A DNA stretch of 37,976 bases from Bifidobacterium breve. GTDB lineage: Bacteria; Actinomycetota; Actinomycetes; S36-B12. Numbering within the stretch: the first letter of the stretch is position 1; every line of letters starts with the position of its first letter. The notes below the pieces were generated by a model. The model searched no databases and was not told the origin of the DNA. It worked only from the letters and a program-made list of their open reading frames with translations. The stretch covers positions 1-37,976 of the forward strand of contig CAMAWO010000008.1 in NCBI GenBank assembly GCA_945861925.1, read 5' to 3'. This document shows, piece by piece, positions 7,092-14,884 of the stretch. Both the position numbers and the translations under genes were made by a program.

Positions 7092-7733
7092 CTACCGCCC
7101 CAGCAATCTGGCGACCTGCGCGTCCTCGCGCGGCGAATTCCGGTCCGCGAGATCGGCAATGACCAAGCCCAACGGTGCAGGGGATCCAATCGCGTGATCC
7201 ACCACATGCAGGAGCACGTTCGGTTGCGACGACGGAACCAGGAGGAAATCCTGCGTCAATGCGGCGAGATCGTTCCCCATGACATATCCCTCGAACTCAC
7301 CGCTCGATGAAAGTCGCGCACGAGGGTCGCTGATGCCCGATAGCACGAATCGCGCATCCGCTGCGAACCGGGGACCGTCGTCCCGGCTGACTGCGAACTT
7401 GGCGACGGGGCATCGTGAGTGCAGCCACGACGACAGGAGCCGGGCTGGATCTTCATGTTCAGCGACCTCACGCAGCCGGCATCGAAGACGGGATGTCTCG
7501 GCCGGGTCCAAGTCCGGATCCATGGCGCCGCCAGAGAGCAAGCCGATGAAGGCCCAGGCCATCTTGCGACTCATGGGACGGCGGATAAACGACCGCCTGC
7601 GCAATTCTCGGGAGTCGATCAACCACAGTCCGCCGGTCCGGCGAGCGGCCACCCTCCCTTGTGCGATCAACTGCAGCACTCTGCGCGGGGATATTCCTTG
7701 GGAGATTGCGAACTCGGTGACTCCAAGGTCCAT
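7092..7733 (-). CDS. Helix-turn-helix antitoxin-like protein without a toxin partner
   Basis: This 213-aa protein has an N-terminal excisionase-like HTH (LGVTEFAISQGISPRRVLQLIAQGRVAARRTGGLWLID, residues 3-41) followed by RRPMSRKMAWAFIGLLSG. The C-terminal region (SGISDPRARLSSSGEFEGYVMGNDLAALTQDFLLVPSSQPNVLLHVVDH) resembles actinobacterial HTH proteins found as the first gene of nucleotidyltransferase-type TA pairs. That assignment is from memory and moderate. Any toxin should lie downstream, but only 157 bases separate this stop from gmd and hold no toxin frame. The ATG at 7733 sits 6 bases behind a TATACT box, so the mRNA is probably leaderless. Confidence 0.6.
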   Translation of the reverse strand: MDLGVTEFAISQGISPRRVLQLIAQGRVAARRTGGLWLIDSRELRRRSFIRRPMSRKMAWAFIGLLSGGAMDPDLDPAETSRLRCRLREVAEHEDPARLLSSWLHSRCPVAKFAVSRDDGPRFAADARFVLSGISDPRARLSSSGEFEGYVMGNDLAALTQDFLLVPSSQPNVLLHVVDHAIGSPAPLGLVIADLADRNSPREDAQVARLLGR

Positions 7734-7739
7734 GACAGA

Positions 7740-7769
7740 AGTATACGGATGTACGAATATTTGTGTCCA
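7740..7769 (-). promoter_or_regulatory. Leaderless promoter of the HTH gene
   Basis: The minus strand reads TGGACA, an 18-base spacer, then TATACT, with the ATG beginning six bases later. Transcription should therefore start at or beside the A of the ATG. It is the best sigma-70-type promoter seen in the window. It faces away from the acyltransferase remnant, so the 132-base gap serves both genes. Confidence 0.6.
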
Positions 7770-7865
7770 CGGTACTTTGGGGGCATCGAGGGCTCCGCGA
7801 CTGTGTCACAGGAGTCGGCGGGCACGGTCAGGGATAGCCTTTGGCGTCATGGGACTGGCGCAGAG

Positions 7866-8984
7866 GTGAGTCGGCGCTCCTGGCCCCTCGACGCCCTGCG
7901 CGTGTTCGCAGCGCTCGTCGTCGTCTGCTAGCACTGGGGGCCCTACGGCCTCGGCGATCTCGCCGGGCCCGGTGCTCCCTCGATGCTCATGCGCTACGGC
8001 TTCATGGGCGTCGATGTCTTCTTCTTCATCTCCGGGGTCGTCATCACCCGCTCCGCAGTCGGACGCCACCCGCGCGATTTCGTCGTTGCCCGGTTCGCGC
8101 GCCTCGCCCCCGCGTACCTGCTCATCCTCGGCGCGACGATCGTCGTCGACATCCTCGTGTCCGACCCGCGCCTGACCTTCGAATCGGCGTTGTCATCGCT
8201 CACATTCTCGGAGTACGTCACCGGCACGGAGTCGGGCGGCCTGCTGATCCTCGACTCTTGGACGCTCTGGGTCGAGATCCAGTTCTACCTGCTCATCGCC
8301 CTATTCCTCCTCGCCGGCCTTCTCCTCCCGCGCAAGAGCAAGCGACGTTCGTTCCCGTCGCTGTCGCAATTGCGTGTCGTCTACCTCGTCTGGCTCGCGC
8401 TGCTCGCGATGGCGCTCGCCAACGTCCAGGAGATTCCGGGCCTGCTCACCCTTGCCGGGTACGCATCGATTTTTCTATGCGGAGCCCTCTTCGGGACGGT
8501 TGTCTCGTGGCGTGACGCCCTGCGCATGTCGCCGATCCTGCTCCTCGCCACGACCATGATGCTGTTCCGATTCCTCGAGCGGGCCTCGGGCGCGGCGATC
8601 GAGCCCACCGACTTCGGTGGCGCGCTCGCCCCCACCCTTGTCGGAGTCGGGCTGGTGCTCCTCTGCGTTGCGGCAGCCCTCGGGAGCCTCTCGGCCCGGC
8701 CGCTGCCCGTGCGACTCGCGAAGGTGCTCACCCTGTGCGCGCTCGCCACCTACCCGCTCTACCTCATGCACCAGGAGCTCGGCAATCGCCTTGTCATCTG
8801 GCTGCAGGGCATCGGTGGGCTTGCGGCACCACTGGCCCTGCTCATTGCCTTCGCCGTCGTCGTCGCACTCTCACTGTTCATCTCTTCGCGACTCGAGCCG
8901 GTTGCACGGCGCTGGATCGTCGCGACGTGGCGCCCGACCCCCGCGCAGCCGGAGCAAGAGTCGCCCGTCTCACCGAAGGGCTGA
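7866..8984 (+). pseudogene. Acyltransferase 3 (OafA-like) membrane protein with an amber codon in its active-site motif
   Basis: One frame runs from GTG 7866 to 8984, interrupted only by TAG at 7929-7931. Before the stop it reads SRRSWPLDALRVFAALVVVC and after it HWGPYGLGDLAGPG...GFMGVDVFFFISGVVITRS, the classic start of acyltransferase-3 proteins that O-acetylate or succinylate surface glycans. The catalytic R-X10-H motif of the family is exactly spanned: R, nine residues, the stop, H. The track ORF at 7983 (333 aa) keeps later membrane helices (SWTLWVEIQFYLLIALFLLAG, YPLYLMHQELG) but lacks the motif, so it should be inactive. A single-base change (for example TGG or TAC to TAG), or a sequencing error, accounts for it. 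Its 3' end overlaps the convergent fic gene by 15 bases. Confidence 0.85.
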
Positions 8985-10097
8985 GTTCGACCGACCCCCT
9001 CGGATTCGATCCATCAACTCGACGAGCGGCGCACCGGCCACGTAGTGACGTCCCCTTCTTTCCCCTCGTGTCTCGAGCAGGCCCGCTTCGACGAGCCGGC
9101 GTAGGTCGCCTCCCGCTGTCTGCTCCGAGATTTGCTCGGAGGCAATCTCGAAGCTCGCTCGATACGTGCCATTGCGCACTTGCATGCCCTGTGCGGCATC
9201 GAAGAGGGCGGTCAACGAGCGCTCGGGCAGCCGGAGGTCAGCGACGAGCTCAGAGAGCGCCATCCAAAGGTGCTCGCTCTCGCGCACGCGGTCCAGCAGT
9301 GTCTGCGCCTGCCGAACGTGTGCGGTCATCATGAACTCCACCCAAGGCCTCGTATCGCGGGCTGGCTGCCAGCTTCCGCCGCCGACGGTGGCAAGCACGT
9401 CGTAGTATTCCTGCGTGTGCTGGCCGAGGTACTCCTCGATGCTCATGAACACCGGAGATAGCACGCCGGTGCGCGCGAGGACGAGGCTCTGCAGGCAGCG
9501 GGCCGCTCGGCCATTGCCGTCACGGAAGGGGTGCACCATCACTAGGTTGAGGTGGGCAAGGGCCGCTCGAACAAGGGGCGGCTCGGTGGACGACTCATTC
9601 AAGGAGCCGCACAGTTCGCGAATGAGGTGCGGGACCTCGCCGATGTCTGGGCCCTCGTAGACGATTAAGCCATCGATATCGCGCCGCACGAAGATCGCTC
9701 CGGTGCGCCACAGGCCCGGCCGGTTGGCGAGCGAATCGCTCGTCATCATGAAGTGCAGGCTCTTCAAGAGCCGCTCGTCATAGGCAAAGTCATCGTCGTC
9801 TGACATCTGCAGCACGTATGTCATTGCCTCGCGGTAACCGACGAGCGCCTGGCGCGTTCCCTCGTCCACGCTGATCGGGTCCTGCCGGGCAACGACCGCA
9901 GCCGCGTCGTCGAGGCCGGCGACGAACCCTTCGATGCTGTTTGATCCTTGGATATTGCGGGCGAACGACAGCCGCCGCAGGGATCCGGTCCAGCGCTTCG
10001 GCTCGTGCAACTGCCACCGCAGGCGACTGCGGTATTCGCCGATCTTCTCGAGGAGGGCCAGGTCGGTGTCTGTGAGGGTGGGCGCAGTGAACAACAT
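8970..10097 (-). CDS. Fic family protein (class II AMPylator)
   Basis: This 375-aa protein starts at ATG 10097, which has GGAGG eight bases upstream. The track start at 10148 lies beyond the operator. An N-terminal Fic_N-type region contains SNSIEG at residues 52-57, matching the inhibitory (S/T)xxxE(G/N) motif of class II Fic proteins. The catalytic loop HPFRDGNGR at 189-197 is complete, so AMP or another phosphate moiety transfer to a protein hydroxyl is expected, with self-inhibition by Glu56. The last 90 residues (SLTALFDAAQGMQVRNGTYRASFEIASEQISEQTAGGDLRRLVEAGLLETRGERRGRHYVA) form a winged helix common in long Fic proteins and may bind the promoter. It is monocistronic, and a 10-bp inverted repeat 25 bases upstream suggests autoregulation. 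Confidence 0.92.
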   Translation of the reverse strand: MLFTAPTLTDTDLALLEKIGEYRSRLRWQLHEPKRWTGSLRRLSFARNIQGSNSIEGFVAGLDDAAAVVARQDPISVDEGTRQALVGYREAMTYVLQMSDDDDFAYDERLLKSLHFMMTSDSLANRPGLWRTGAIFVRRDIDGLIVYEGPDIGEVPHLIRELCGSLNESSTEPPLVRAALAHLNLVMVHPFRDGNGRAARCLQSLVLARTGVLSPVFMSIEEYLGQHTQEYYDVLATVGGGSWQPARDTRPWVEFMMTAHVRQAQTLLDRVRESEHLWMALSELVADLRLPERSLTALFDAAQGMQVRNGTYRASFEIASEQISEQTAGGDLRRLVEAGLLETRGERRGRHYVAGAPLVELMDRIRGGRSNSALR

Positions 10098-10122
10098 GTG
10101 GGTGCCTCCCTCCAACGTAACT

Positions 10123-10145
10123 AAATATAGTTTATAACTATATTT
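10123..10145. promoter_or_regulatory. Perfect AT-rich inverted repeat upstream of fic
   Basis: AAATATAGTT-TAT-AACTATATTT is a perfect 10-bp inverted repeat with a 3-base centre. It sits 25 bases before the fic ATG in an AT-rich pocket. Its position over the likely promoter and the C-terminal winged helix of the Fic protein suggest an operator. Confidence 0.6.
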
Positions 10146-10240
10146 CAAAATGAATTAAACCATGATTCCATCACTCCCGTTCCTGCTTTGACTCAGGAGG
10201 TTTCAGGGATGACTCCATCTTGCGGCCTAGACTCCGGAGC

Positions 10241-11080
10241 GTGGACGAGTCGGTGGTGGCAGTCGTCCCGACCTTCCGGCCCAACGCCGACGAACTCAAT
10301 AGCCTCGTTGCGTCCCTCGAAGCTCAGGGCATCAGCGTGCTCGTCACGGACGACGCCTCGCCCTGCACCTCGGACCCAGCGCTGCGCGAGATCGAATCGC
10401 TCGGGGTCGACGTCGTCAGGCACAGCCATAACCGCGGGATCGCCCGCGGCCTGAACGACGGCCTGGCCTTCACAGTCGCCCGCGGGGCGACCTGGCTGCT
10501 CACCGTCGACCAGGACTCGTCGCTACCCGCCGACTATGTGTCGGCCCTGCTCGCCGCAACGACCGATCGGGTCGGTGTCATCGGTGCCGAAATCATCAGC
10601 GACGCCAGCGGCGACGTCCGGTATCCAACGACCCAAAGCGATGGCCACCTCACGACCGAGGAGGTCTTCCAGACCGGCTCGCTCTGGTCGGTGGCCGCTC
10701 TGACCGCTATCGGCGGGTTCGATGAGTTGCTCGGCATCGATGCGGTGGACGCCGCTGCGTGCCTTCGCCTGCGCGAGCGCGGGTTCATCGTGGCCCTCGC
10801 CCCCGGCGTGCGGCTCGAACATCGCGTCGGCGCGGCACGTCAGGTCACCCTTCTCGGCCGAACGGTGGTCGCAACCGGTCACAGCCCCGAGCGCCGCACC
10901 ACCATGGTGCGCAACAGGCTGCGCCTCGCCCCCGCCGAATTCAAGCAGTCGCCGAAGCACGCCTTTCGCACGCTCAGGCGAGTCGGAGTCAACGCCGTCC
11001 TCGGTGCCACCGTCGAAGAGAACCGATGGGCGAAGACCAAGGGGACCATCAAGGGCCTATGGCCGCGCGCGAGCCGTTAG
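10241..11080 (+). CDS. Family 2 glycosyltransferase (rhamnosyltransferase-like)
   Basis: This GT-A glycosyltransferase of 279 aa has [15 protein letters not shown] at the N-terminus, VLVTDDASP, a donor-binding [12 protein letters not shown], and TVDQDSSL as the DxD-like motif, followed by [24 protein letters not shown]. The pattern fits rhamnosyltransferases that use dTDP-L-rhamnose, which suits rmlA 28 bases downstream. I chose GTG 10241 because a TAGACT box lies seven bases before it (leaderless layout). An alternative is that ATG 10209, which has an excellent AGGAGG eight bases upstream but lies in another frame, was the original start and a small indel moved it out of frame. The track start TTG 10220 has no support. 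Confidence 0.8.
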   Translation: MDESVVAVVPTFRPNADELNSLVASLEAQGISVLVTDDASPCTSDPALREIESLGVDVVRHSHNRGIARGLNDGLAFTVARGATWLLTVDQDSSLPADYVSALLAATTDRVGVIGAEIISDASGDVRYPTTQSDGHLTTEEVFQTGSLWSVAALTAIGGFDELLGIDAVDAAACLRLRERGFIVALAPGVRLEHRVGAARQVTLLGRTVVATGHSPERRTTMVRNRLRLAPAEFKQSPKHAFRTLRRVGVNAVLGATVEENRWAKTKGTIKGLWPRASR

Positions 11081-11108
11081 CCTTGCGAGTCTTCGAGAGG
11101 GGCATATC

Positions 11109-11969
11109 GTGAAGGGCATCATCCTGGCCGGCGGGACCGGCAGCCGACTTTGGCCGATCACCAAGGGCGTGAGCAAGCAGCTGCTGCCCGTCTACGACAA
11201 GCCGATGATCCACTACCCGCTGTCGACCCTCATGGCGGCCGGGTTGCGAGAGATCCTCATCATCACGACCCCGGACGACTCAGAGAGTTTCTCGCGACTA
11301 CTCGGCGACGGCTGCGACCTCGGGATGACGATCAAATACGCGGTGCAGCCGAAGCCCGAGGGGCTTGCCCAGGCGTTCCTCATCGGCGCTGAGTTCCTCG
11401 CCGGCGACCAGGCCGCCCTGATCCTCGGCGACAACCTGTTCTACGGCCAGGGCCTCGGGCGCAAACTCTCGGCGCTCACCAACCAGAGCGGTGCGCATGT
11501 GTTCGCCTACGAGGTCGCGAACCCGAGCGAGTACGGCGTCGTGGAGTTCGATGCCAGCGGCAAGGCGCTCTCCGTCGAGGAGAAGCCCGCGAATCCCAAG
11601 AGCAATTACGCGATCCCGGGCCTGTACTTCTACGACGAAACCGTCGTCGACGTCGTGAAGACCATCGAGCCGAGCGCCCGCGGCGAGCTCGAGATCACCA
11701 CGGTCAACGACCACTACCTGCGCGCCGGCACCCTAAACGTCACCGTGCTCGAGCGCGGAACCGCCTGGCTCGACACCGGCACCTTCAGGTCACTTCAGGA
11801 CGCCGGCGAGTTCGTTCGCGTCATCGAGGACCGTCAGGGGACGAAGATCGGGTGCATCGAGGAAATCGCCTGGCGAAACGGGTGGATCGACAATGCTCAG
11901 CTACTCGTGCACGCCGAGGCGCTCGCGAAGTCCGGGTACGGCGGGTACCTGCACGGACTCATCCGGTAG
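11109..11969 (+). CDS. rmlA: Glucose-1-phosphate thymidylyltransferase
   Basis: This enzyme makes dTDP-glucose from glucose-1-phosphate and dTTP, the first step to dTDP-L-rhamnose. The 286-aa product starts at GTG 11109 behind GAGAGGGG and has the nucleotidyltransferase signature [31 protein letters not shown]. It also has [12 protein letters not shown] with the metal-binding Asp, [13 protein letters not shown], and a C-terminal WLDTGT. Length and motifs are canonical. The track entry from 10722 is only an extension through the upstream GT2 gene. rmlB and rmlD are not in the window. The last 340 bases are repeated, about 90% identical, at 13102-13450. Confidence 0.95.
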   Translation: MKGIILAGGTGSRLWPITKGVSKQLLPVYDKPMIHYPLSTLMAAGLREILIITTPDDSESFSRLLGDGCDLGMTIKYAVQPKPEGLAQAFLIGAEFLAGDQAALILGDNLFYGQGLGRKLSALTNQSGAHVFAYEVANPSEYGVVEFDASGKALSVEEKPANPKSNYAIPGLYFYDETVVDVVKTIEPSARGELEITTVNDHYLRAGTLNVTVLERGTAWLDTGTFRSLQDAGEFVRVIEDRQGTKIGCIEEIAWRNGWIDNAQLLVHAEALAKSGYGGYLHGLIR

Positions 11970-11983
11970 GCGATCAGAGACTG
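11635..11983 (+). repeat. 349-bp direct repeat, copy 1 (3' end of rmlA)
   Basis: This covers the last 335 bases of rmlA plus 14 bases beyond its stop, ending CGATCAGAGACTG. The second copy lies 1467 bases downstream. Comparing by eye I count roughly 36 differences in 349 positions. The two copies bracket the DUF6941-hicB-hicA segment. Confidence 0.85.
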
Positions 11984-12001
11984 GGCCTGTGTCCGTACTC
12001 G

Positions 12002-12457
12002 TCAGCCAGGCTGATGAGTCGTACCCTTCGACTCAAACGCCACATCGCCTTCCCTGACTCCATCGATCCAGAGCTCCCATCGCAACCGCTGGCTGGGAGG
12101 GAGCGGAAGCGGGCCAAAATTGAAGGCCATCGGGAACGCGATTGGTGCCCCCGCGGTGTGGCCCCCAGGGCGTCCAACTTCAAACTCGCCAGCAATAGCC
12201 ACCGGCTGCATCCCCGCTGGCCCCTGCTGGAAAACGGGCTCGCCATCGGCCTGCAATAGCCGCAACTCGAATGGGATCCCACGATTCGTACTCGTCCAAG
12301 GGACGTGGATGAGTGCGGCGATCCCGAAGGGGACCCCCGGATCAATCCAGGTCCAACCGGCGCCGTTGATGAAGAGCTTGCTGTCGGCGATAGAAACGAA
12401 GTCACAGAGCAACAACTGCACATCGAAGCCGGACAGCGCGTTCGAGTTCTCCGTCAT
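12002..12457 (-). CDS. DUF6941-like protein of unknown function
   Basis: This 151-aa protein starts at ATG 12457, overlapping the hicB stop as ATGA, with GAGAAG upstream. The track start GTG 12466 has no spacing for a ribosome binding site. Its sequence (FDVQLLLCDFVSIADSKLFINGAGWTWI, GIAALIHVPWTSTNRGIPFELRLLQADGEPV, IAGEFEVGRPGGHTAGAPIAFPMAFNFGPLPLPPSQRLRWELWIDG) matches my memory of a small actinobacterial beta-rich family annotated DUF6941. No catalytic motif or signal peptide is visible. It is the last gene of the hicA-hicB operon and converges on rmlA. The coupling to hicB may be incidental or may mean co-transfer. Confidence 0.7.
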   Translation of the reverse strand: MTENSNALSGFDVQLLLCDFVSIADSKLFINGAGWTWIDPGVPFGIAALIHVPWTSTNRGIPFELRLLQADGEPVFQQGPAGMQPVAIAGEFEVGRPGGHTAGAPIAFPMAFNFGPLPLPPSQRLRWELWIDGVREGDVAFESKGTTHQPG

Positions 12458-12747
12458 GCGGTCCACTTCTCGCGCATCGTTGCACGGGGAGCTCTGGTTT
12501 CCATTCGCTGATCCGAGGATCCCGCGCTTCGAGGCACCCAGGTCGCGTCACCAGCCGATTGAGCACCGGCCATGGACTCGGCGACGAGCACTGGCTTGTC
12601 GGTATCCGGGTGAAATGCGAGCGCACCGCGCGCTGCAACCTGCAGTGCAGCGAGGGTCGGGGCCACCACTGTGAAGCCCTCGAGGTCGGGGCTATCCGCC
12701 CACCATGAGCCGTCCTCGTAATGCATGACGACGTGGGTGTGTCTCAT
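12454..12747 (-). CDS. hicB: HicB-family antitoxin
   Basis: This 97-aa protein starts at ATG 12747 with AGGAGA seven bases upstream. Residues 1-60 (MRHTHVVMHYEDGSWWADSPDLEGFTVVAPTLAALQVAARGALAFH) are the HicB fold, a partial RNase-H-like domain with the DGSWWAxSPDLxGF core that blocks HicA. The tail to residue 97 is charged and unlike a standard HTH, so DNA binding is uncertain. It follows the hicA remnant with an ATGA overlap and overlaps the DUF6941 gene the same way, giving a tightly coupled order hicA-hicB-DUF6941. The antitoxin frame is intact although the toxin is broken. Confidence 0.75.
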   Translation of the reverse strand: MRHTHVVMHYEDGSWWADSPDLEGFTVVAPTLAALQVAARGALAFHPDTDKPVLVAESMAGAQSAGDATWVPRSAGSSDQRMETRAPRATMREKWTA

Positions 12748-12885
12748 GACGTCTCCTTGCCCAGTAGTTTCAGAGCCTGTTCTTGGGTCAGTCAAACATC
12801 CTTCACGAGGATCTTGCGCACCACTCCAGGAGGAAAGGTGGAACCACCATGGTACGAAAACGGCGATGTGACCCGGTCTGGCGGG
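12744..12885 (-). pseudogene. hicA: hicA toxin remnant with in-frame TGA
   Basis: The minus strand reads PDRVTSPFSYHGGSTFPPGVVRKILVKDV, TGA at 12788-12790 or thereabouts, then LTQEQALKLLGKETS and a final TGA overlapping the hicB ATG. This is the C-terminal half of a HicA mRNA interferase (xVTVPxHGGxTLPxGTVRxILRxAGLTxEQxLELLG). The stop replaces the conserved Gly (GGA to TGA). The catalytic GSHxxF histidine motif upstream is not recognisable; the frame continues to 13079 with unrelated sequence. The toxin is therefore truncated at the 5' end and also carries a nonsense codon. Confidence 0.65.
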
Positions 12886-13061
12886 CCGCGCTGTAGTTCA
12901 ACGGTGCTCGAAGAAGGACCCGCTCCAATTCCCGAGCCTTCAAGGACGGGAAGTGCGGCACTCACTGATTCTGACACCTCACGACGCTGGCTGGGAATGC
13001 TGGAATCAGCAATCGGTGCGCCACCCTTCACGGCTGTGGAAAACTGCGTTCGCGACTTCAG

Positions 13062-13436
13062 TTGGCCAGGCGACCACACGAATTCCGATGGGGCTCACTC
13101 AACGAGACCGTCGTCGAGGTCGTGAAAGCCATCAAGCCGAGCGCTCGCGGCGAGCTCCAGATCACCGCCGTCAGCGACCACTACCTGCGCGCCGGCACCC
13201 TGAGCGTCACCGTGCTCGAACGCGGAACTGCCTGCCTCGACACCGGAACCTTCAGGTCACTCCAAGACGCCGGCGAGTTCGTGCGGGTTATCGAAGATCG
13301 GCAGGGCACAAAGATCGGGTGCATCGAGGAGATCGTTTGGCGCAATGGGTGGATCGACGACGCTCAGCTGCTCGTGCACGCCGAGGCGCTCGCGAAGTCC
13401 AGGTACGGCGGGTGCCTGCACGGACTCATCCGGTAG
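13062..13436 (+). pseudogene. rmlA: Truncated second rmlA (C-terminal 110 residues)
   Basis: From about 13102 this frame encodes [57 protein letters not shown] to the natural stop, about 89% identical to the end of the intact RmlA upstream. The N-terminal catalytic region is missing, and the preceding 40 bases are unrelated. Most nucleotide differences are silent, so this copy diverged as a working gene before truncation. It is probably the 3' relic of a second rmlA, not a recent duplication. No function is expected. Confidence 0.85.
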
Positions 13437-13450
13437 GCGATCAGAGACTG
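13102..13450 (+). repeat. 349-bp direct repeat, copy 2
   Basis: This copy of 11635-11983 has the same 5' boundary (ACGARACCGTCGTCGA) and the same 3' boundary (CGATCAGAGACTG, 14 bases past the rmlA stop). Beyond both edges the sequences differ completely. Confidence 0.85.
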
Positions 13451-14225
13451 TTCGACGTAGCCGTGTCATCGGCGTCCACGGAATGTGGAACCGGAGCAAT
13501 GGTGAGCCCCATGCCGATAACGACCTCGCGCATCGCCTTGCTTGAGCGGACTGCCCAAGTCCGGGACCCCTCGGCGCCAAAGATGGCCACCGCGACCTCG
13601 GTGCCTGTGCTGAACCGTGGTTGGTCAGGCCGTAGCCCGTCGCGGCCGAGAGTTCTCTCGTCGCTCCTAGTGCAGCGGCGGACGCATGTGTCGAGTCAGC
13701 GAGCGGCCGGCTGCCAGTGTGGAGCGGGGTCGCGAACGTCCACGGCTCATAGCCTTCGCTGGTGCGAACGATCTTGAGCATGTCGATGACCCCCGGACGC
13801 ACCTTCAACCCGCCCTTGGTGTCCCTGATGAACTAAAAGGCGGAAAGACAAGCTGCCCGTCGCCGGTCTACAGGCCGAGCAGGGACCCGACCCGCATCCG
13901 CGAGTCCAACGCCTGACGCGACGCCTTGAACTCCTGCTGGAGCTTGGCGCTGGACCAGAAGGGTTTCAGCAGTTCAACCATGGGGTTGTTCACACTGGTG
14001 GGGAGCGCCAAGGTTGAGAAGCGCTCTGCCACCTCCATCGCGGTCGGAGGAGCGACATGGGCCTGGGCCTACTGCTCAGCGGAGTGCCGCGCGATCCGGC
14101 TCGGCAGCTCGAGGGTGTCGTGCACCCAGACGTCCTCGTTGAACATGGGATCCTCGGTGCGCCTTTTCGAATCCCTTGGACTGTGACGGCGACGGCTCCT
14201 GCATACCGGTGACCGAGCGCTTGAA
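13443..14225 (-). pseudogene. Unrecognised gene broken by an amber codon and frameshifts
   Basis: Three successive minus-strand pieces look like one decayed protein. Piece one reads DPMFNEDVWVHDTLELPSRIARHSAEQ, TAG at 14069-14071, AQAHVAPPTAMEVAERFSTLALPTSVNNPMVELLKPFW...RMRVGSLLGL, TAG at 13868-13870. Piece two, in another frame, reads FIRDTKGGLKVRPGVIDMLKIVRTSEGYEPWTFATPLHTGSRPLADSTHAS. Piece three, shifted again, reads FSTGTEVAVAIFGAEGSRTWAVRSSKAMREVVIGMGLTIAPVPHS and ends at the edge of rmlA repeat copy 2. The residue composition is protein-like throughout, unlike the other frames. I do not recognise the family. The track ORF at 13257-13808 covers only piece two plus shadow. No signal peptide or membrane segment is seen. 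Confidence 0.5.
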
Positions 14226-14338
14226 TCTCACGGTGACTGGCGGTGACCAGTTCTGGGAGACCCTTGACCTGGGCATCTCGTACCTGCCCTACAACGAGGC
14301 GCCCTTCGTCGTTTGGGCAATCTCGACTTCACGTCTTC

Positions 14339-14554
14339 TCACTCGTCCAACATCAGTTCGTCCGCAATCAGCGCGCCCGGTGGTATTGGTGCGCAAGAAG
14401 GTCTCGCAACCTGCAGATGTCGGTACAGGATCGCATCAAAGAAAAGACCGGAGTCATCCGTACCACCTGCTTCGTCGAGTATGAGTTCCGCGGAGAGGAT
14501 GCGCCTGACTGCGTCCTCGATGTCATCGATTCGTTCCGTAGCCGACCGACTCAC
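14339..14554 (-). pseudogene. HepT-like (DUF86) toxin remnant
   Basis: From GTG 14554 the frame reads MSRSATERIDDIEDAVRRILSAELILDEAGGTDDSGLFFDAILYRHL, matching the first 45-50 residues of HepT/DUF86 RNases (RxxDIxEAxxRI...DAVLYRLxxIGEA). After YRHL the match ends, and the catalytic RxxxxHxY motif of the C-terminal helices is missing. The GTG overlaps the stop of the preceding MNT frame (GTGA), the normal order of MntA-HepT modules. The toxin is therefore truncated. Confidence 0.65.
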
Positions 14555-14884
14555 AGAAACACCGCGTCGTGGAGGGCGGTTGAGGCAACGGACGGCGTCA
14601 TGGCTTCCGAGGCGGCAACATCAACGTTCACCCCGATCAGTCGGGAGATCTCGTCACCAAGATGGGCGAGCGGAAGCAGTCCGCGCGTTCGCACTGGAAA
14701 GTCGACAAGGATGTTCAGATCGGATTGCGGATGCTCCGCTCGTGGACCCGCTTCAGGGTATTCACCGTCGGACTCACCGAACCCCGCTCGTAACGCGCGA
14801 TCATTGCTTGCGTCGTCCCGGCTTGCCCTACGGCCTGGACCTGAGTCAGACCAGCTTTCGGACGTATCTGGTCGTCACGTCCCC
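14551..14884 (-). pseudogene. HTH-MNT nucleotidyltransferase antitoxin remnant
   Basis: Two frames are visible on the minus strand. The first encodes an XRE helix-turn-helix, RPKAGLTQVQAVGQAGTTQAMIARYERGSVSPTVNTLKRV, and the second the later part of a minimal nucleotidyltransferase, AEHPQSDLNILVDFPVRTRGLLPLAHLGDEISRLIGVNVDVAASEAMTPSVASTALHDAVFL. The HTH-MNT fusion is a known actinobacterial form of the MntA antitoxin. Here the junction is out of frame and the GSxARGE motif expected just before SDLDILVDF is reduced to GPRAEHPQ, so a deletion has removed part of the catalytic core. The frame stops on the HepT GTG. The ORF track does not show it as a gene. Confidence 0.65.

Noticed and set aside
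10188-10454. Plus-strand ORF of 88 aa behind AGGAGG
   Set aside because: It overlaps the GT2 gene in another frame and has a shadow-like composition; kept only as a comment on the start.
12002-13101. hicAB cassette as a transposon or integron cassette
   Set aside because: No transposase, terminal inverted repeats or attC-like site is seen; the flanks are the rmlA repeats only.
13257-13808. Minus-strand 183-aa ORF
   Set aside because: Only its first 55 residues are protein-like; the rest reads antisense through the rmlA repeat. It is treated as part of the broken unknown gene.
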